Shown here: positions 24,336 through 33,067 of the stretch, piece after piece
Layout: the number at the start of each line of letters is the position of its first letter
Numbering within the stretch: position 1 is the stretch's first letter
From: Methyloversatilis sp.
Lineage (GTDB): Bacteria > Pseudomonadota > Gammaproteobacteria > Burkholderiales > Rhodocyclaceae
NCBI RefSeq assembly: GCF_030696805.1
Contig: NZ_JAUYRO010000044.1
Location: forward strand, 16,019 to 80,018
DNA: 64,000 nt
Direction of reading: 5' to 3'
Translations under genes and position numbers: made by a program
Notes under the pieces: model-generated
Told to the model about the DNA's origin: nothing
The model's database searches: none
What the model saw: the letters and a program-made list of their open reading frames with translations, nothing else

Positions 24336-25243
24336 ACCGATCTGTCGCAGCACATGCCGGCTTCACGGCTGCGCTCGATCCGGGCGGTGTGTTCGACCAC
24401 GCTGCAGCCGGCATCGCGTGGTTTGATGCAGACGACGTGCTGCGCTATGCCAACCGCTGGTTCGAGTCGAGCTACAACGTCCGTGCGGCGGACCACCCGA
24501 GCTGGGAAGACATGATGCGCAACTGCCACGCCACGCGGCAGGGCGTGCTGATCGACACCGACGACATCGACGGCTGGATATCCGCCGTGCAGTTGCGCCG
24601 GCGCAGCCGGCCGACGCGCAGTTTCGAATCCGATCTGACCGACGGGCGCTGGGTGTGGGTGGTCGAAACCATCGACGCCGGCGGCGGTGTGCTGACGCTG
24701 GCCAGTGACATTTCCGACCTGAAACGGCGCGAGGTCGTGCTGCAGCAGAATTACGATCATGCATTGCATGTGTCGCAGCGCGATGCGCTGACCGGCCTGT
24801 ACAACCGGCGCTATGCGTTCGAGCACCTGCAGGCGGCGGTGGCGGCATCGGTCATGGGGAGCATGACGCTGATTCTGGTCATGATCGACATCGATCACTT
24901 CAAGGCCTGCAACGATCTGCACGGACATGACGTCGGTGACCAGGTGCTGCGCGATTTCGCCGAGCGCCTGCGCAGCGGCATCCGCGCCAGCGATGTCGCA
25001 GCCCGTATCGGCGGCGAGGAATTCCTGCTGATCATGCCCGACATGCAGATTTCCGGCGTCGCCATGCTGTTGAACCGGCTGCAGGCGCCCGAATCCGTGC
25101 CATCAGGGTTGCCGGCTTACACGTTCTCCGCCGGTGTGACTTCGGTACGGCCCGACGACTGTCCCGAGACCTTGTTCCGACGCACCGATCGTGCGCTCTA
25201 CTCGGCGAAGAACCGCGGCCGCAACCGCTACGTCTTCGTCTGA
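24332..25243 (+). CDS. PAS-GGDEF diguanylate cyclase
   Basis: 303 residues. Residues 15-135 form a PAS-like sensor (VFDHAAAGIAWFDADDVLRYANRWF, ending LASDISDLKRRE). The GGDEF domain has LTGLYNRRYAFEHL, IDIDHFKACNDLHGHDVGD, an RASD inhibitory site and GGEEF, all intact. With the overlapping EAL gene upstream it makes an opposing enzyme pair. It ends 15 bases from the convergent GGDEF gene. Confidence 0.88.
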   Translation: MNRSVAAHAGFTAALDPGGVFDHAAAGIAWFDADDVLRYANRWFESSYNVRAADHPSWEDMMRNCHATRQGVLIDTDDIDGWISAVQLRRRSRPTRSFESDLTDGRWVWVVETIDAGGGVLTLASDISDLKRREVVLQQNYDHALHVSQRDALTGLYNRRYAFEHLQAAVAASVMGSMTLILVMIDIDHFKACNDLHGHDVGDQVLRDFAERLRSGIRASDVAARIGGEEFLLIMPDMQISGVAMLLNRLQAPESVPSGLPAYTFSAGVTSVRPDDCPETLFRRTDRALYSAKNRGRNRYVFV

Positions 25244-25258
25244 CCAGAACGGCGTGCG

Positions 25259-26566
25259 CTAAAGCTCGTCTGCTGTGCCGGCCCAGCGACAGTCGTCGCC
25301 ACTGTGCTTGGCGCGATACATGGCTTTGTCGGCGGCTTCCAGCAGCGCGAGCGCAGCTTCACCATGATCTGGATAGACCGCGATACCGATGCTGGGCAGC
25401 ACCGTGATATGGCGACCGGCCAGCGTGACGGGCTGACCGAGCGCACTGCGAATCTTGCGGGCGACCACCAGTGCGTCCTCGCGCTGCGGAATGCCGGGCA
25501 GCAGCACGACGAATTCGTCGCCGCCGACGCGCGCCACCGTGTCGGCTTCGCGCACACAGCGCTTGAGCCGCTGTGCAGTTTCCTGCAACAGTTGATCACC
25601 GGTCGAATGGCCCAGCGTGTCATTCACTTCCTTGAACCGGTCGAGATCCAGATAGAGCAGGCCGACGTGACCGTGCTCGCGGCGCGCTGCGGATAGCGCC
25701 GTGTCGAGGCGGTCGCGCAGCAGCGCGCGGTTGGGCAAGCCGGTCAGTTCATCGAACCGGGCCATGCGCTTGAGCTGCGCAAGCAGCTGCATGCGTTCGA
25801 TGGCGGTGGCAACCTGGGTCGATACAAAATGGAGCAGTGCAAGGTCACGGTCGGTATAGCAGGCTTCGCCAGGCATGCTTTTGAGCACCAGCGCACCGGT
25901 TGTGCGGTGCTCGGTTTTCAGCGGCACAGCCAGCCAGCAGCAGGCGTCGGGCGTGGCGGCGGTGCGCAGCTGCGACTGACCGGTACGAACCACTTCGCTG
26001 CACAGCGCGTGCGGCGGAGCCGCTCGATGTTCGTCGAGGCTGTAGGGAAAGCTGAGCACGCCGTCGCCGTCGGCGGTGGCTACAAAGAAGTTGTTGGCCG
26101 GCACCAGACTGTCGATGATCAGCCGGATATGAGCGCACAGTGCCGGCAGGTCGCTTGCTGCGTGCGCCGCTTCGGACAGCGCGTACAGCGCGGCCTGTGT
26201 GGCTTCGGCACGCTTGCGCTCCGTGATGTCGCGCGCAACCGCAATGCGCAGCCGGTCGGAGTCGGACCAGCGGGCCGACCACAGGATATGCACGCGCCGG
26301 CCATCCTTGCGCACATAGCTGTTTTCGAAATTCAGCTTGTGCTCGCCCGCCATGATGTCGGCCGCCGCCTGCAGCGTGCGGGCACGGTCTTCCGGTGCCA
26401 CCAGATCGATCATCGCGCGGCCGATCATTTCGTCCGGCGTGTAACCGAAGATGCGTTCGCAGGCCGCGCTGACGAACACGAAGCGGCCGTGTTCGTCGAC
26501 GACGCATATGGCGTCGGGCAGCAGGTCGAGGAAGGCCCGTTTCGCAAGTATCGGCGGTAATGGCAT
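25259..26566 (-). CDS. PAS-GAF-GGDEF diguanylate cyclase
   Basis: 435 residues. PAS (about 10-120: LLPDAICVVDEHGRFVFVS, ending ARDITERKRAE), GAF (about 130-265: SLVPANNFFVATADGDG, with CCWLAVPLKTEHRTTGALVL), then GGDEF (about 275-430) with LTGLPNRALLRDRLD, LDLDRFKEVNDTLGHSTGD, READ inhibitory site and the exact GGDEF loop. Soluble. The two sensor domains suggest redox, gas or ligand control, unspecified. Confidence 0.88.
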   Translation of the reverse strand: MPLPPILAKRAFLDLLPDAICVVDEHGRFVFVSAACERIFGYTPDEMIGRAMIDLVAPEDRARTLQAAADIMAGEHKLNFENSYVRKDGRRVHILWSARWSDSDRLRIAVARDITERKRAEATQAALYALSEAAHAASDLPALCAHIRLIIDSLVPANNFFVATADGDGVLSFPYSLDEHRAAPPHALCSEVVRTGQSQLRTAATPDACCWLAVPLKTEHRTTGALVLKSMPGEACYTDRDLALLHFVSTQVATAIERMQLLAQLKRMARFDELTGLPNRALLRDRLDTALSAARREHGHVGLLYLDLDRFKEVNDTLGHSTGDQLLQETAQRLKRCVREADTVARVGGDEFVVLLPGIPQREDALVVARKIRSALGQPVTLAGRHITVLPSIGIAVYPDHGEAALALLEAADKAMYRAKHSGDDCRWAGTADEL

Positions 26567-26650
26567 AGCCCCGAAAATACTACGCGAGCGCAGCCTGGCG
26601 GGTGAATTTTGCTTGCGCGCCTCGTGCGCAATCAGGAGGTCAACGGACGA

Positions 26651-27229
26651 TCAACGTGCCGGCACGATGCGCAGGCTATCCATCAGCCGCTCTGCAGCAG
26701 GCCGGCCGCGGTCGAAATAGCGACCGCGCGGCGCGTCGAACAGAATCAGGTAAAGCCGGTCGCCGACGACGGCACCACGGCCCGCCCCCGCGCGCTCCAC
26801 CTCTTCGCTGCGCGCCGTGAAGAGATACGCGAAGCGAAAGCCCGGGCTGCCCGATACCGTGTCGGGTGCAAGGGACTGCAGCTGGAACTGTCCACCATTG
26901 CCGGCCAGCATGGTTTCGACGAGGCCGACCGTGTCCTCCGGCGTCATGTGGCTGCGGAACAGCGGTGGCTTGCCATTGCGCGGCGCCAGGTCGTCCAGTG
27001 CCACACCGTCGGCCACACCGCTGAAGAACGCCAGCCGATCGATCGGCAGACCATGCTGGGTCCACATTTCCCGGTGCCTGGAGCCGTACGGCGTGTGGTG
27101 GTTCCAGTCGCCGCCGGCCTGCACTTCCATGCTGCCGCGCACCAGAACGGGGGCCGATTCGACGCGCTTGAACTGGCCGCCGCAGCCGGTCAGCAGAAGG
27201 GTGAGGAAAAGCAGGCAGATCAGTTTCAT
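26651..27229 (-). CDS. Hypothetical lipoprotein downstream of M48 peptidase
   Basis: 192 residues. The signal peptide MKLICLLFLTLLLTG ends in a lipobox LLTG-C (cysteine 16), so it should be lipid-anchored. The mature part has few recognisable motifs; RFAYLFTARSEEVERAGAG and GDRLYLILFDAPRGRYFDRG look like a beta-sheet-rich periplasmic domain. Its ATG overlaps the stop of the M48 gene (ATGA), so the two products are coupled. No known family is recognised. Confidence 0.65.
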   Translation of the reverse strand: MKLICLLFLTLLLTGCGGQFKRVESAPVLVRGSMEVQAGGDWNHHTPYGSRHREMWTQHGLPIDRLAFFSGVADGVALDDLAPRNGKPPLFRSHMTPEDTVGLVETMLAGNGGQFQLQSLAPDTVSGSPGFRFAYLFTARSEEVERAGAGRGAVVGDRLYLILFDAPRGRYFDRGRPAAERLMDSLRIVPAR

Positions 27230-28392
27230 GGTGCGGGGGTCTCGATGTAGCTGCGGATCATTGGTGCATCGGGCGCGCCGGGTCGAAGCTCAAGATAGTC
27301 GCGGAAGGCCTTGCGCGCGCCGTCGGCGTCGTTGCGGCTGCGCAGGATCTGGCCACGCAAGCGCACGGCTTCTTCCGGCCGGTCGGAAAGACCTTCAGCC
27401 TCGCCGAGCGCGGCAAGTGCCTGATCGAGGTCGTCGTCCCGGGCGCGCGAGCGCAGCGCTTCCGCCCGCGCATACAACAGCTGGCCATCGCGTCCGTGGT
27501 GGCTCATCAGGCGGTCGAACAGGCGCAACGAACTGTCCGGTACGCGCCGGCGCAGTTCATCCTGCAGCATCTGCAGGCGCAGCGGCGCGATGTGCGCACG
27601 ATAACGTTCGGCATGTGTCTCGCCGGGATTCCGGTCTCCGGCCAGTGTCGTGGCAGCCGCCTTCAGCGTGTCGCGACGCTCGTCGGCTGACGGATGGGTG
27701 GCGAACAGCAGCGTGCCGCCGCCGTCTTCGCCGGCGTTTTCCGCGATCAACTGAGCCCAGACCTTGGCGGCTTCGCCAGCGTCGTAGCCGGCGCGATGCA
27801 TCAATTCCAGACCGATCGCGTCAGCCTCGCGCTCGTGGTCGCGCGAAAAGGAATAAACGCTGGCCAGCACACCCAGCTGTGCGACCTGACCGATGCTGCC
27901 GGCACCGGCCGCCCCGAGCGCAAGGCCCAGGAATTGTGCGAAACCCGCCTTGGCGCGCGCGTCGCGCAGGCGTTCCAGGCTGTGTCGTTTCACATAGTGA
28001 CCGACCTCGTGCGCCAGCACGGCAGCCAGCTGCGCTTCGTTGGCGGCGCGCAGCAGCAGGCCGCTCCACACCTGCATCATGCCGTTGGGCGCCATGCTGG
28101 CGTTGAAGTAGGGTGTGCGCACCACATAGACCCGCATGTCGGGGCAGTGATTGCCGGCCAGCCGGCAGGCGATGTCGGTTACATAGCGCTGCAGCGCGTC
28201 GTCGCCGAGCAGGAAGCGCGAGCGGCGCAGGCGCTCTTCCTCACGGTCCATCAACGCCCACAGCCCACCTTCGTCGCTGGCCAGATCGGGCCGCGCAAAG
28301 CGTGTGTCGGCCACGCCAGCTGCGATGCGGCCGGGCCAGAGCGTCAGCAGCCCGCCGCCGCAGCAGCCGCAGAGCAGATCACGACGTTGCAT
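27226..28392 (-). CDS. Exported M48-family zinc metallopeptidase
   Basis: 388 residues. The N-terminus (MQRRDLLCGCCGGGLLTLW) is a signal sequence with a twin-arginine-like RRDLL. The peptidase core has LAAVLAHEVGHYVKRHSLERL (HEXXH) and READAIGLELMHRAGYD (third ligand), as in BepA/YfgC-type Oma1-like peptidases that watch over outer-membrane protein assembly. After the core, residues about 270-388 form helical repeats that may be TPR-like. The gene starts one base after the stop of the preceding exported protein and overlaps the following lipoprotein. Confidence 0.85.
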   Translation of the reverse strand: MQRRDLLCGCCGGGLLTLWPGRIAAGVADTRFARPDLASDEGGLWALMDREEERLRRSRFLLGDDALQRYVTDIACRLAGNHCPDMRVYVVRTPYFNASMAPNGMMQVWSGLLLRAANEAQLAAVLAHEVGHYVKRHSLERLRDARAKAGFAQFLGLALGAAGAGSIGQVAQLGVLASVYSFSRDHEREADAIGLELMHRAGYDAGEAAKVWAQLIAENAGEDGGGTLLFATHPSADERRDTLKAAATTLAGDRNPGETHAERYRAHIAPLRLQMLQDELRRRVPDSSLRLFDRLMSHHGRDGQLLYARAEALRSRARDDDLDQALAALGEAEGLSDRPEEAVRLRGQILRSRNDADGARKAFRDYLELRPGAPDAPMIRSYIETPAP

Positions 28393-28393
28393 G

Positions 28394-29104
28394 TCAGCGC
28401 GGAAACTTGTCGAGCAGGGCGCTGATCGACTCTTCAGCCGGCTCGGCTTCTCGCAGGTCGCCGGTGCCACGCAGCAGGCGGTTGAACCACACGATGTCAC
28501 CACTGCGCAGATCGACCAGGGACGCGTAGCCGGTCTGGATGCCGCCAGGCATGGCCAAGCCGATCATGGCGGCCAGCACGATGGCCGCCTTGCGCTCGGC
28601 GGTGGCATAACTGTCGCGGATGTACAGGAAGAGAGCGTAGTCGGCGCCACTGCTCTCTCGCAGCCGCGCGGTGTCAGCGCCGATGTGCCATTCGAGACGC
28701 TTCTCCTTGGTCGGCAAGGCATAGGGAGCGACGTAGTGGTGTAGAGCAATTGCGGTGGCGACCGTGCCGTGCAGGTGATTCAGCGCGACTGCGTCGTCGT
28801 CGCTCAGATCGGTTTCGTGCAAGGTGACGCCAATTGAGGCTTCGCGCCGCCGGACCGAATCGCGCAGATGTTTCGTTGCCTGATCGGTCCATTGCGCCTG
28901 CGGCTCGGCAACGCCTCCGGCACCGACCGAGAACAATTCGACGTCGAGTGGCATCAGCACGATGCGCGCACTGTCCGGCAGGCGGCCGAATTCAGGCGCC
29001 ATCGCCGCCTGCGACCAAGCCGGGCGGGCGTCCAGGCACAGGATGAACAGGACAACGACCGAAAGGACGGGGGGCAGAACGGAGCGAACTGAAAAACGCG
29101 ACAT
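28394..29104 (-). CDS. Exported protein of unknown function preceding M48 peptidase
   Basis: 236 residues. The signal peptide (SVRSVLPPVLSVVVLFILC) is followed by a cleavage-like WSQA-A. The mature part has RIVLMPLDVELFSVGAGGV, a helical section, then GADYALFLYIRDSYATAERKAAIVLAAMIGLAM and TGYASLVDLRSGDIVWFNRLL, the last being like periplasmic lipoproteins of the GNA1162/DUF799 style. That likeness is weak. ATG 29104 follows a GTG in frame; no clear binding site. It is the first gene of a tight three-gene unit. Confidence 0.6.
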   Translation of the reverse strand: MSRFSVRSVLPPVLSVVVLFILCLDARPAWSQAAMAPEFGRLPDSARIVLMPLDVELFSVGAGGVAEPQAQWTDQATKHLRDSVRRREASIGVTLHETDLSDDDAVALNHLHGTVATAIALHHYVAPYALPTKEKRLEWHIGADTARLRESSGADYALFLYIRDSYATAERKAAIVLAAMIGLAMPGGIQTGYASLVDLRSGDIVWFNRLLRGTGDLREAEPAEESISALLDKFPR

Positions 29105-29178
29105 CACGACATGCCAATAGCGACGAGCAGGGCACGAATTCTATGCGAAAAAAATGTGCGAGAGCCGGTCCCGTGGAG

Positions 29179-29625
29179 TCAGATTGCGCTGCCGCCGCCA
29201 GGCACGACGCGACAGCCCATGATGCGCCAGCTGCCATCTTCCGCACGTCCCATGCGGTAGATCGCGACCCACAGCACGCCGTCGGCATCGGACATTTCGA
29301 CCGCCTGGAAAACCTCGTCGCCCTCGAGTTCCGGTTCGAGAAAGCCGACCGAGCGTGGCCGGTACACCACCGGGTAGCTCTTGCGCACCATTTCAAGGAA
29401 ACCTTCCGGCGCCGGGAAGCGCTTGCGGATATCCGGGAAGGCGTAGGACAGGGCACGCGGACCGTCGTCGGCTGCGAAGGCTGCCAGCTGCGCTTCGATG
29501 ACGGCGCGCACCGCCTTCGCCTCGATCGCATCGAATGTGCCCGTGTCGCCCGCCTGCGTCGGCAAGGCCTGCATCAGCAGCACGGAAAACAGAACATGCG
29601 TCAAACAGCGGAACAGGCGCTTCAT
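29179..29625 (-). CDS. DUF4864 family exported protein
   Basis: 148 residues. Signal peptide MKRLFRCLTHVLFSVLLMQA, cleavage after TQA. The mature domain (VRAVIEAQLAAFAADDGPRALSYAFPDIRKRF ... FLEMVRKSYPVVYRPRSV ... WRIMGCRVVPG) matches the DUF4864 pattern, an NTF2-like periplasmic fold of unknown role. Start supported by GGGAG 6 bases upstream. Confidence 0.8.
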   Translation of the reverse strand: MKRLFRCLTHVLFSVLLMQALPTQAGDTGTFDAIEAKAVRAVIEAQLAAFAADDGPRALSYAFPDIRKRFPAPEGFLEMVRKSYPVVYRPRSVGFLEPELEGDEVFQAVEMSDADGVLWVAIYRMGRAEDGSWRIMGCRVVPGGGSAI

Positions 29626-29778
29626 GATGATCTCCCGGGCGGGCGTGGCAATGGGTGGCCCCACGAAGGTCTGCGATGGAGTGCAAACAGATCCTGTTAC
29701 GCGCGGGCCGCGATGGCGGATGCATCCGCGCAGCTCAACCGCATCTCCGAAAGAGCGTAGACGAGCGCCGCGCCTCTG

Positions 29779-30711
29779 TCAGCCGTCGGCGTTGATGCGT
29801 GCGATCAGCGCGCGCAGCGTGTTGTCGGCTTGCGCATTGTCGACCTGGCAGGTGCCGGCGGCCTGGTGACCACCGCCGCCGTAGGCCAGCATCAGTTCGC
29901 CGACATTGGTGCGGCTGGAGCGGTCGAGGATGGACTTGCCGGTGGCGAGTACGGTGTTCTGCTTCTGCACGCCCCACATGATGTGGATCGAAATATTGGT
30001 GTCCGGGAACAGCGCGTAGATCATGAAGCGGTTGGTGGCCCAGATCGTTTCTTCGTTGCGCAGGTCGAGCACGGCGAGATTGCCGTGCTGGCGGGTGCAG
30101 CGCACGATCTGCGCCTTCGCCTTCTCCGCCTGTTCGAAGTAGAGCTCGACGCGCTCCTGCACGTCGGGCAGTTGAAGGATGTCGGTGATCGTGTGATTCC
30201 GGCAGTACTGGATCAGATCCATCATCAGCGTGTAGTTGCTGATGCGGAAATCGCGGAAGCGGCCCAGCCCGGTGCGGGCGTCCATCAGGTAGTTCAGCAG
30301 CACCCAGCCTTTCGGGTCAAGAATCTCGTCACGCGAAAACTGCGCCGAATCGGCCTTGTCCACGGCATCCATCATGTCCATCGCGATGGTCGGGAAGGCC
30401 TTCGGGCCGCCGTAGTAGTCGTACACCACACGCGCGGCGGACGGCGCATCGGCGTGAATGATGTGATTGGGTCGCTCGCCGGTATTGCGCAGTGTCTCCG
30501 ACAGGTGGTGGTCGAACGCGAGGTGGGCGCCAGCGACATAGGGCAGGTTGGTCGTGATGTCGCGGTCGGTGATGTCGATCTTGCCGTCCTGCATGTCCTT
30601 CGGATGCACGAACTTGATTTCGTCGATCAATTCGAGCTCGTTCAGCAGCACGGCGCAGACCAATCCGTCGAAATCGCTGCGGGTGACCAGGCGAAATTTC
30701 TGAGTGCTCAT
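29779..30711 (-). CDS. DHH-family phosphoesterase
   Basis: 310 residues. The DHH domain has TRSDFDGLVCAVLLNE and AFDHHLSETL, giving the DxD and DHH metal ligands; the DHHA1 part ends with LMLAYGGGGHQAAGTCQV. Relatives cleave short oligonucleotides, cyclic dinucleotides or polyphosphate; without further motifs the substrate stays open. The start 30711 has GGAG 9 bases upstream. It is divergent from ttcA. Confidence 0.82.
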   Translation of the reverse strand: MSTQKFRLVTRSDFDGLVCAVLLNELELIDEIKFVHPKDMQDGKIDITDRDITTNLPYVAGAHLAFDHHLSETLRNTGERPNHIIHADAPSAARVVYDYYGGPKAFPTIAMDMMDAVDKADSAQFSRDEILDPKGWVLLNYLMDARTGLGRFRDFRISNYTLMMDLIQYCRNHTITDILQLPDVQERVELYFEQAEKAKAQIVRCTRQHGNLAVLDLRNEETIWATNRFMIYALFPDTNISIHIMWGVQKQNTVLATGKSILDRSSRTNVGELMLAYGGGGHQAAGTCQVDNAQADNTLRALIARINADG

Positions 30712-30807
30712 GGGGAAGTCTCCGGTTCGGGCAGAATAGGTTTTCGGTACCTTGCTTCTACGGCGCCCTGCGGCCGGTCTTGAACGCGGCCACCCGGGCC
30801 CGCGCGA

Positions 30808-30813
30808 TATAAT
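30808..30813 (+). promoter_or_regulatory. Perfect -10 box upstream of ttcA
   Basis: TATAAT at 30808-30813, 73 bases before ttcA. The nearest -35-like TTGAAC is 22 bases away, too far for a standard sigma70 site, so the -35 is weak or replaced by an activator. Confidence 0.4.
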
Positions 30814-30885
30814 CGACTCCGTTCCGGCGACATCGGGTTGCCGGACGGTGCGCTGCGGCGTGCCAGACCGGCAGTCGGGGTGTCC

Positions 30886-31836
30886 ATGTCGCAAGTCCTT
30901 TCCGCTGTGCCGGCGTCGCCCGACGTGGCGCAGCCGTCCAATACCTTCCTGAAGTTCCGCAAGCGGCTCGAGCGCGCGACCGGACAGGCGATCGCTGATT
31001 ATTCGATGATCGAGGACGGCGACGTGATCATGGTGTGCATGTCCGGCGGCAAGGATTCGTACACCATGCTTGAACTGCTGCGCGGCCTGCAGCAGCGCGC
31101 GCCGGTGCGCTTCCGCCTGATCGCGTTCAATCTTGACCAGAAGCAGCCGGGCTTTCCGGACCACATCCTGCCAGCCTATTTCGAATCGATCGGCCTCGAG
31201 TACCGGATCGAAACCGAAGATACCTACAGCATCGTCAAGGACAAGATTCCGGAGGGCAAGACGACCTGCGGTCTGTGCTCACGACTGCGCCGCGGCATTA
31301 TCTACCGCGTGGCAGGCGAGATGGGCGCGACCAAGATCGCGCTCGGCCACCACCGCGACGACCTGCTGGAAACGTTGTTCCTGAACATGTTCTTCGGCGG
31401 CAAGATCAAGGCTATGCCACCCAAGCTGGTCAGCGACGACGGCCGCCACATCGTGATCCGGCCGCTGGCCTACTGCACCGAGCGCGACATCGAGCGCTTT
31501 GCCCGCGCCATGGCCTACCCGATCATTCCGTGCAATCTGTGCGGCTCGCAGGAAAACGCGCAGCGCAGGCAGGTGAAGGCCATGCTGCAGGAGTGGGCCC
31601 GCCTCTACCCCGGACGCATCGAATCGATGGCGACCGCGATGCGCAATGTCGTGCCGTCGCATCTGGCCGATTCGAAGTTGTTCGATTTTGCCGGCCTGCA
31701 GCCGGGCAGCCACGTGGGCGAGGGCGACACGGCCTTCGATCCGGTCGAACTGCCGGCGCGCAGCTGGGTGGATGACGAAGCGGTGGGCGGCATTCCGGTC
31801 CGGCTGGATATCGCGGCGAGCGGCAGCTGTGCTTGA
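30886..31836 (+). CDS. ttcA: tRNA 2-thiocytidine(32) synthetase TtcA
   Basis: 316 residues. [14 protein letters not shown] is the PP-loop ATP site; [13 protein letters not shown] and [11 protein letters not shown] supply the cysteine pairs that hold an iron-sulfur cluster, as in Ttc[19 protein letters not shown] is also typical. It activates and thiolates C32 of selected tRNAs. The end overlaps the tyrosine phosphatase start by 8 bases. Confidence 0.95.
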   Translation: MSQVLSAVPASPDVAQPSNTFLKFRKRLERATGQAIADYSMIEDGDVIMVCMSGGKDSYTMLELLRGLQQRAPVRFRLIAFNLDQKQPGFPDHILPAYFESIGLEYRIETEDTYSIVKDKIPEGKTTCGLCSRLRRGIIYRVAGEMGATKIALGHHRDDLLETLFLNMFFGGKIKAMPPKLVSDDGRHIVIRPLAYCTERDIERFARAMAYPIIPCNLCGSQENAQRRQVKAMLQEWARLYPGRIESMATAMRNVVPSHLADSKLFDFAGLQPGSHVGEGDTAFDPVELPARSWVDDEAVGGIPVRLDIAASGSCA

Positions 31837-32350
31837 GCGCTGGCTGCGTCGCAGCCCGCAGTATACGGACGACGCCGAACTGCGCATCCTGTTCTGCTGC
31901 ATGGGCAATATCTGTCGCTCGCCGACCGCAGAGGGTGTCGTGCGGGCGAGGCTCGACATCGCCGGGCTTGCAGAACGGGTGCAACTTGCCTCGGCCGGCA
32001 CGCATGCACACCATATCGGCAGTCGCACCGACCCGCGTGCGCAGGCGGCCGCTGCAGCGCGCGGGGTCGACCTCTCGCGCATCCGTGCCCGGCGTGTCAC
32101 CGACGAGGATTTCGTCCGCTACGACCGCATCTACGCGATGGACCGCGACAATCTGCGCAATCTGCAGCGTAGCTGCCCGGACGACATGCGGCACAAGCTC
32201 GCACTATTCCTGCAGCATGCCGAATCCTTCGACGAGGACGAAGTGCCGGACCCTTACTACGGCGGTCCGGCCGGCTTCGAACGCGTGCTCGACCTGATCG
32301 AGGACGCTGCCGACGGATTGATTCGTGATCTGGCACAGCAGCTGAAATGA
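31829..32350 (+). CDS. Low-molecular-weight protein tyrosine phosphatase
   Basis: 173 residues from GTG 31829. [18 protein letters not shown] is the C-x5-R-S catalytic loop, and [22 protein letters not shown] holds the general-acid aspartate. A short N-terminal extension ([17 protein letters not shown]) precedes the core. No other start lies before the P-loop, which fixes GTG 31829. Partner kinase and substrates are not visible. Its stop overlaps the terminator of the opposite gene. Confidence 0.88.
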   Translation: MLERWLRRSPQYTDDAELRILFCCMGNICRSPTAEGVVRARLDIAGLAERVQLASAGTHAHHIGSRTDPRAQAAAAARGVDLSRIRARRVTDEDFVRYDRIYAMDRDNLRNLQRSCPDDMRHKLALFLQHAESFDEDEVPDPYYGGPAGFERVLDLIEDAADGLIRDLAQQLK

Positions 32351-32372
32351 AAAAGGGCGGCCGAAGCCGCCC
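32350..32372 (-). terminator. Intrinsic terminator of the SRPBCC gene
   Basis: On the minus strand GGGCGGC-TTCG-GCCGCCC is followed by TTTTT. Lies 22 bases past the SRPBCC gene end and touches the stop of the opposite phosphatase gene. Confidence 0.85.
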
Positions 32373-32394
32373 GCATGGCTGCGTGTGACAGGTC

Positions 32395-32910
32395 TTACTT
32401 GTCCAGCAGCGCCTTCAGGTTCGTCAGACCGTCGGTGTAGACCTTCTTGATCGTGCTGGTTGCCGTTTCATCGTCCTTGCCAGCCGCCGGGTAGTCGCCC
32501 TGATCGACGCGGAAGAACACCGAACGCCATTCCACTTCACTGCCGCCATCGGCCGCCGGCTTCACCGTCAGCCAGGCCTTGTACTTGGTGACCGGCAGCG
32601 CACCGCCGTCCTGGGCGGTGTAGATCATGCTGCGCTCTTCATCGGAAAGCTTTTCCAGCTTTTCGATCACTTCGCCGCCGCCCTTCACCTTCAGCGTGCG
32701 TACGGACCCCACGTCGCTACCGGCGGTGGCAGTGCTGCTTTCGATTGCAGGATGCCAGGCCTGCACCTGGTTGAAGTCCTTCACCTTGGCCCAAACCACA
32801 TCCGGGCTGGCCTTCAGCATGATGGTTTCGTTGGCTTTGAGTCGCGACGGACCGTGGGCGAACACCAGCGTGCTGGCGAGCAGGGCTGTCAGTGCAGCAA
32901 AGAAACGCAT
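32395..32910 (-). CDS. Exported SRPBCC-fold protein
   Basis: 171 residues. Signal peptide MRFFAALTALLASTLVFA, then an SRPBCC/polyketide-cyclase-like lipid-pocket domain: ETIMLKASPDVVWAKVKDFNQVQAWHPAIES, VKGGGEVIEKLEKLSDEERSMIY and a C-terminal helix. Probably binds a hydrophobic ligand in the periplasm. Start confirmed by GGAG 8 bases upstream. Followed by its own terminator. Confidence 0.82.
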   Translation of the reverse strand: MRFFAALTALLASTLVFAHGPSRLKANETIMLKASPDVVWAKVKDFNQVQAWHPAIESSTATAGSDVGSVRTLKVKGGGEVIEKLEKLSDEERSMIYTAQDGGALPVTKYKAWLTVKPAADGGSEVEWRSVFFRVDQGDYPAAGKDDETATSTIKKVYTDGLTNLKALLDK

Positions 32911-33011
32911 GTAAATCTCTCCTCTGTGAATGTTGTCAAGGTGCTGAGTGTCGGTGAAAACAGGGTGCCTGACCCGGGGAAAATACCCGCGAAAGCTTCG
33001 CCAGCGCCATG

Positions 33012-33037
33012 AAAAGGGCCCGGTTTCCACCGGGCCC
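33012..33037 (-). terminator. Intrinsic terminator of rne
   Basis: Minus-strand stem GGGCCCGGT (33037-33029) with its complement (33024-33016) around GGAA, then TTTT. 30 bases downstream of the rne stop. Confidence 0.82.
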
Positions 33038-33067
33038 CGTTCATCGCGGACGACTTGGCGCGAGCGC

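Noticed and set aside
30712..31164. In-frame extension upstream of the DHH gene
   Set aside because: It is antisense to ttcA; the conserved DHH start with a ribosome binding site lies at 30711.
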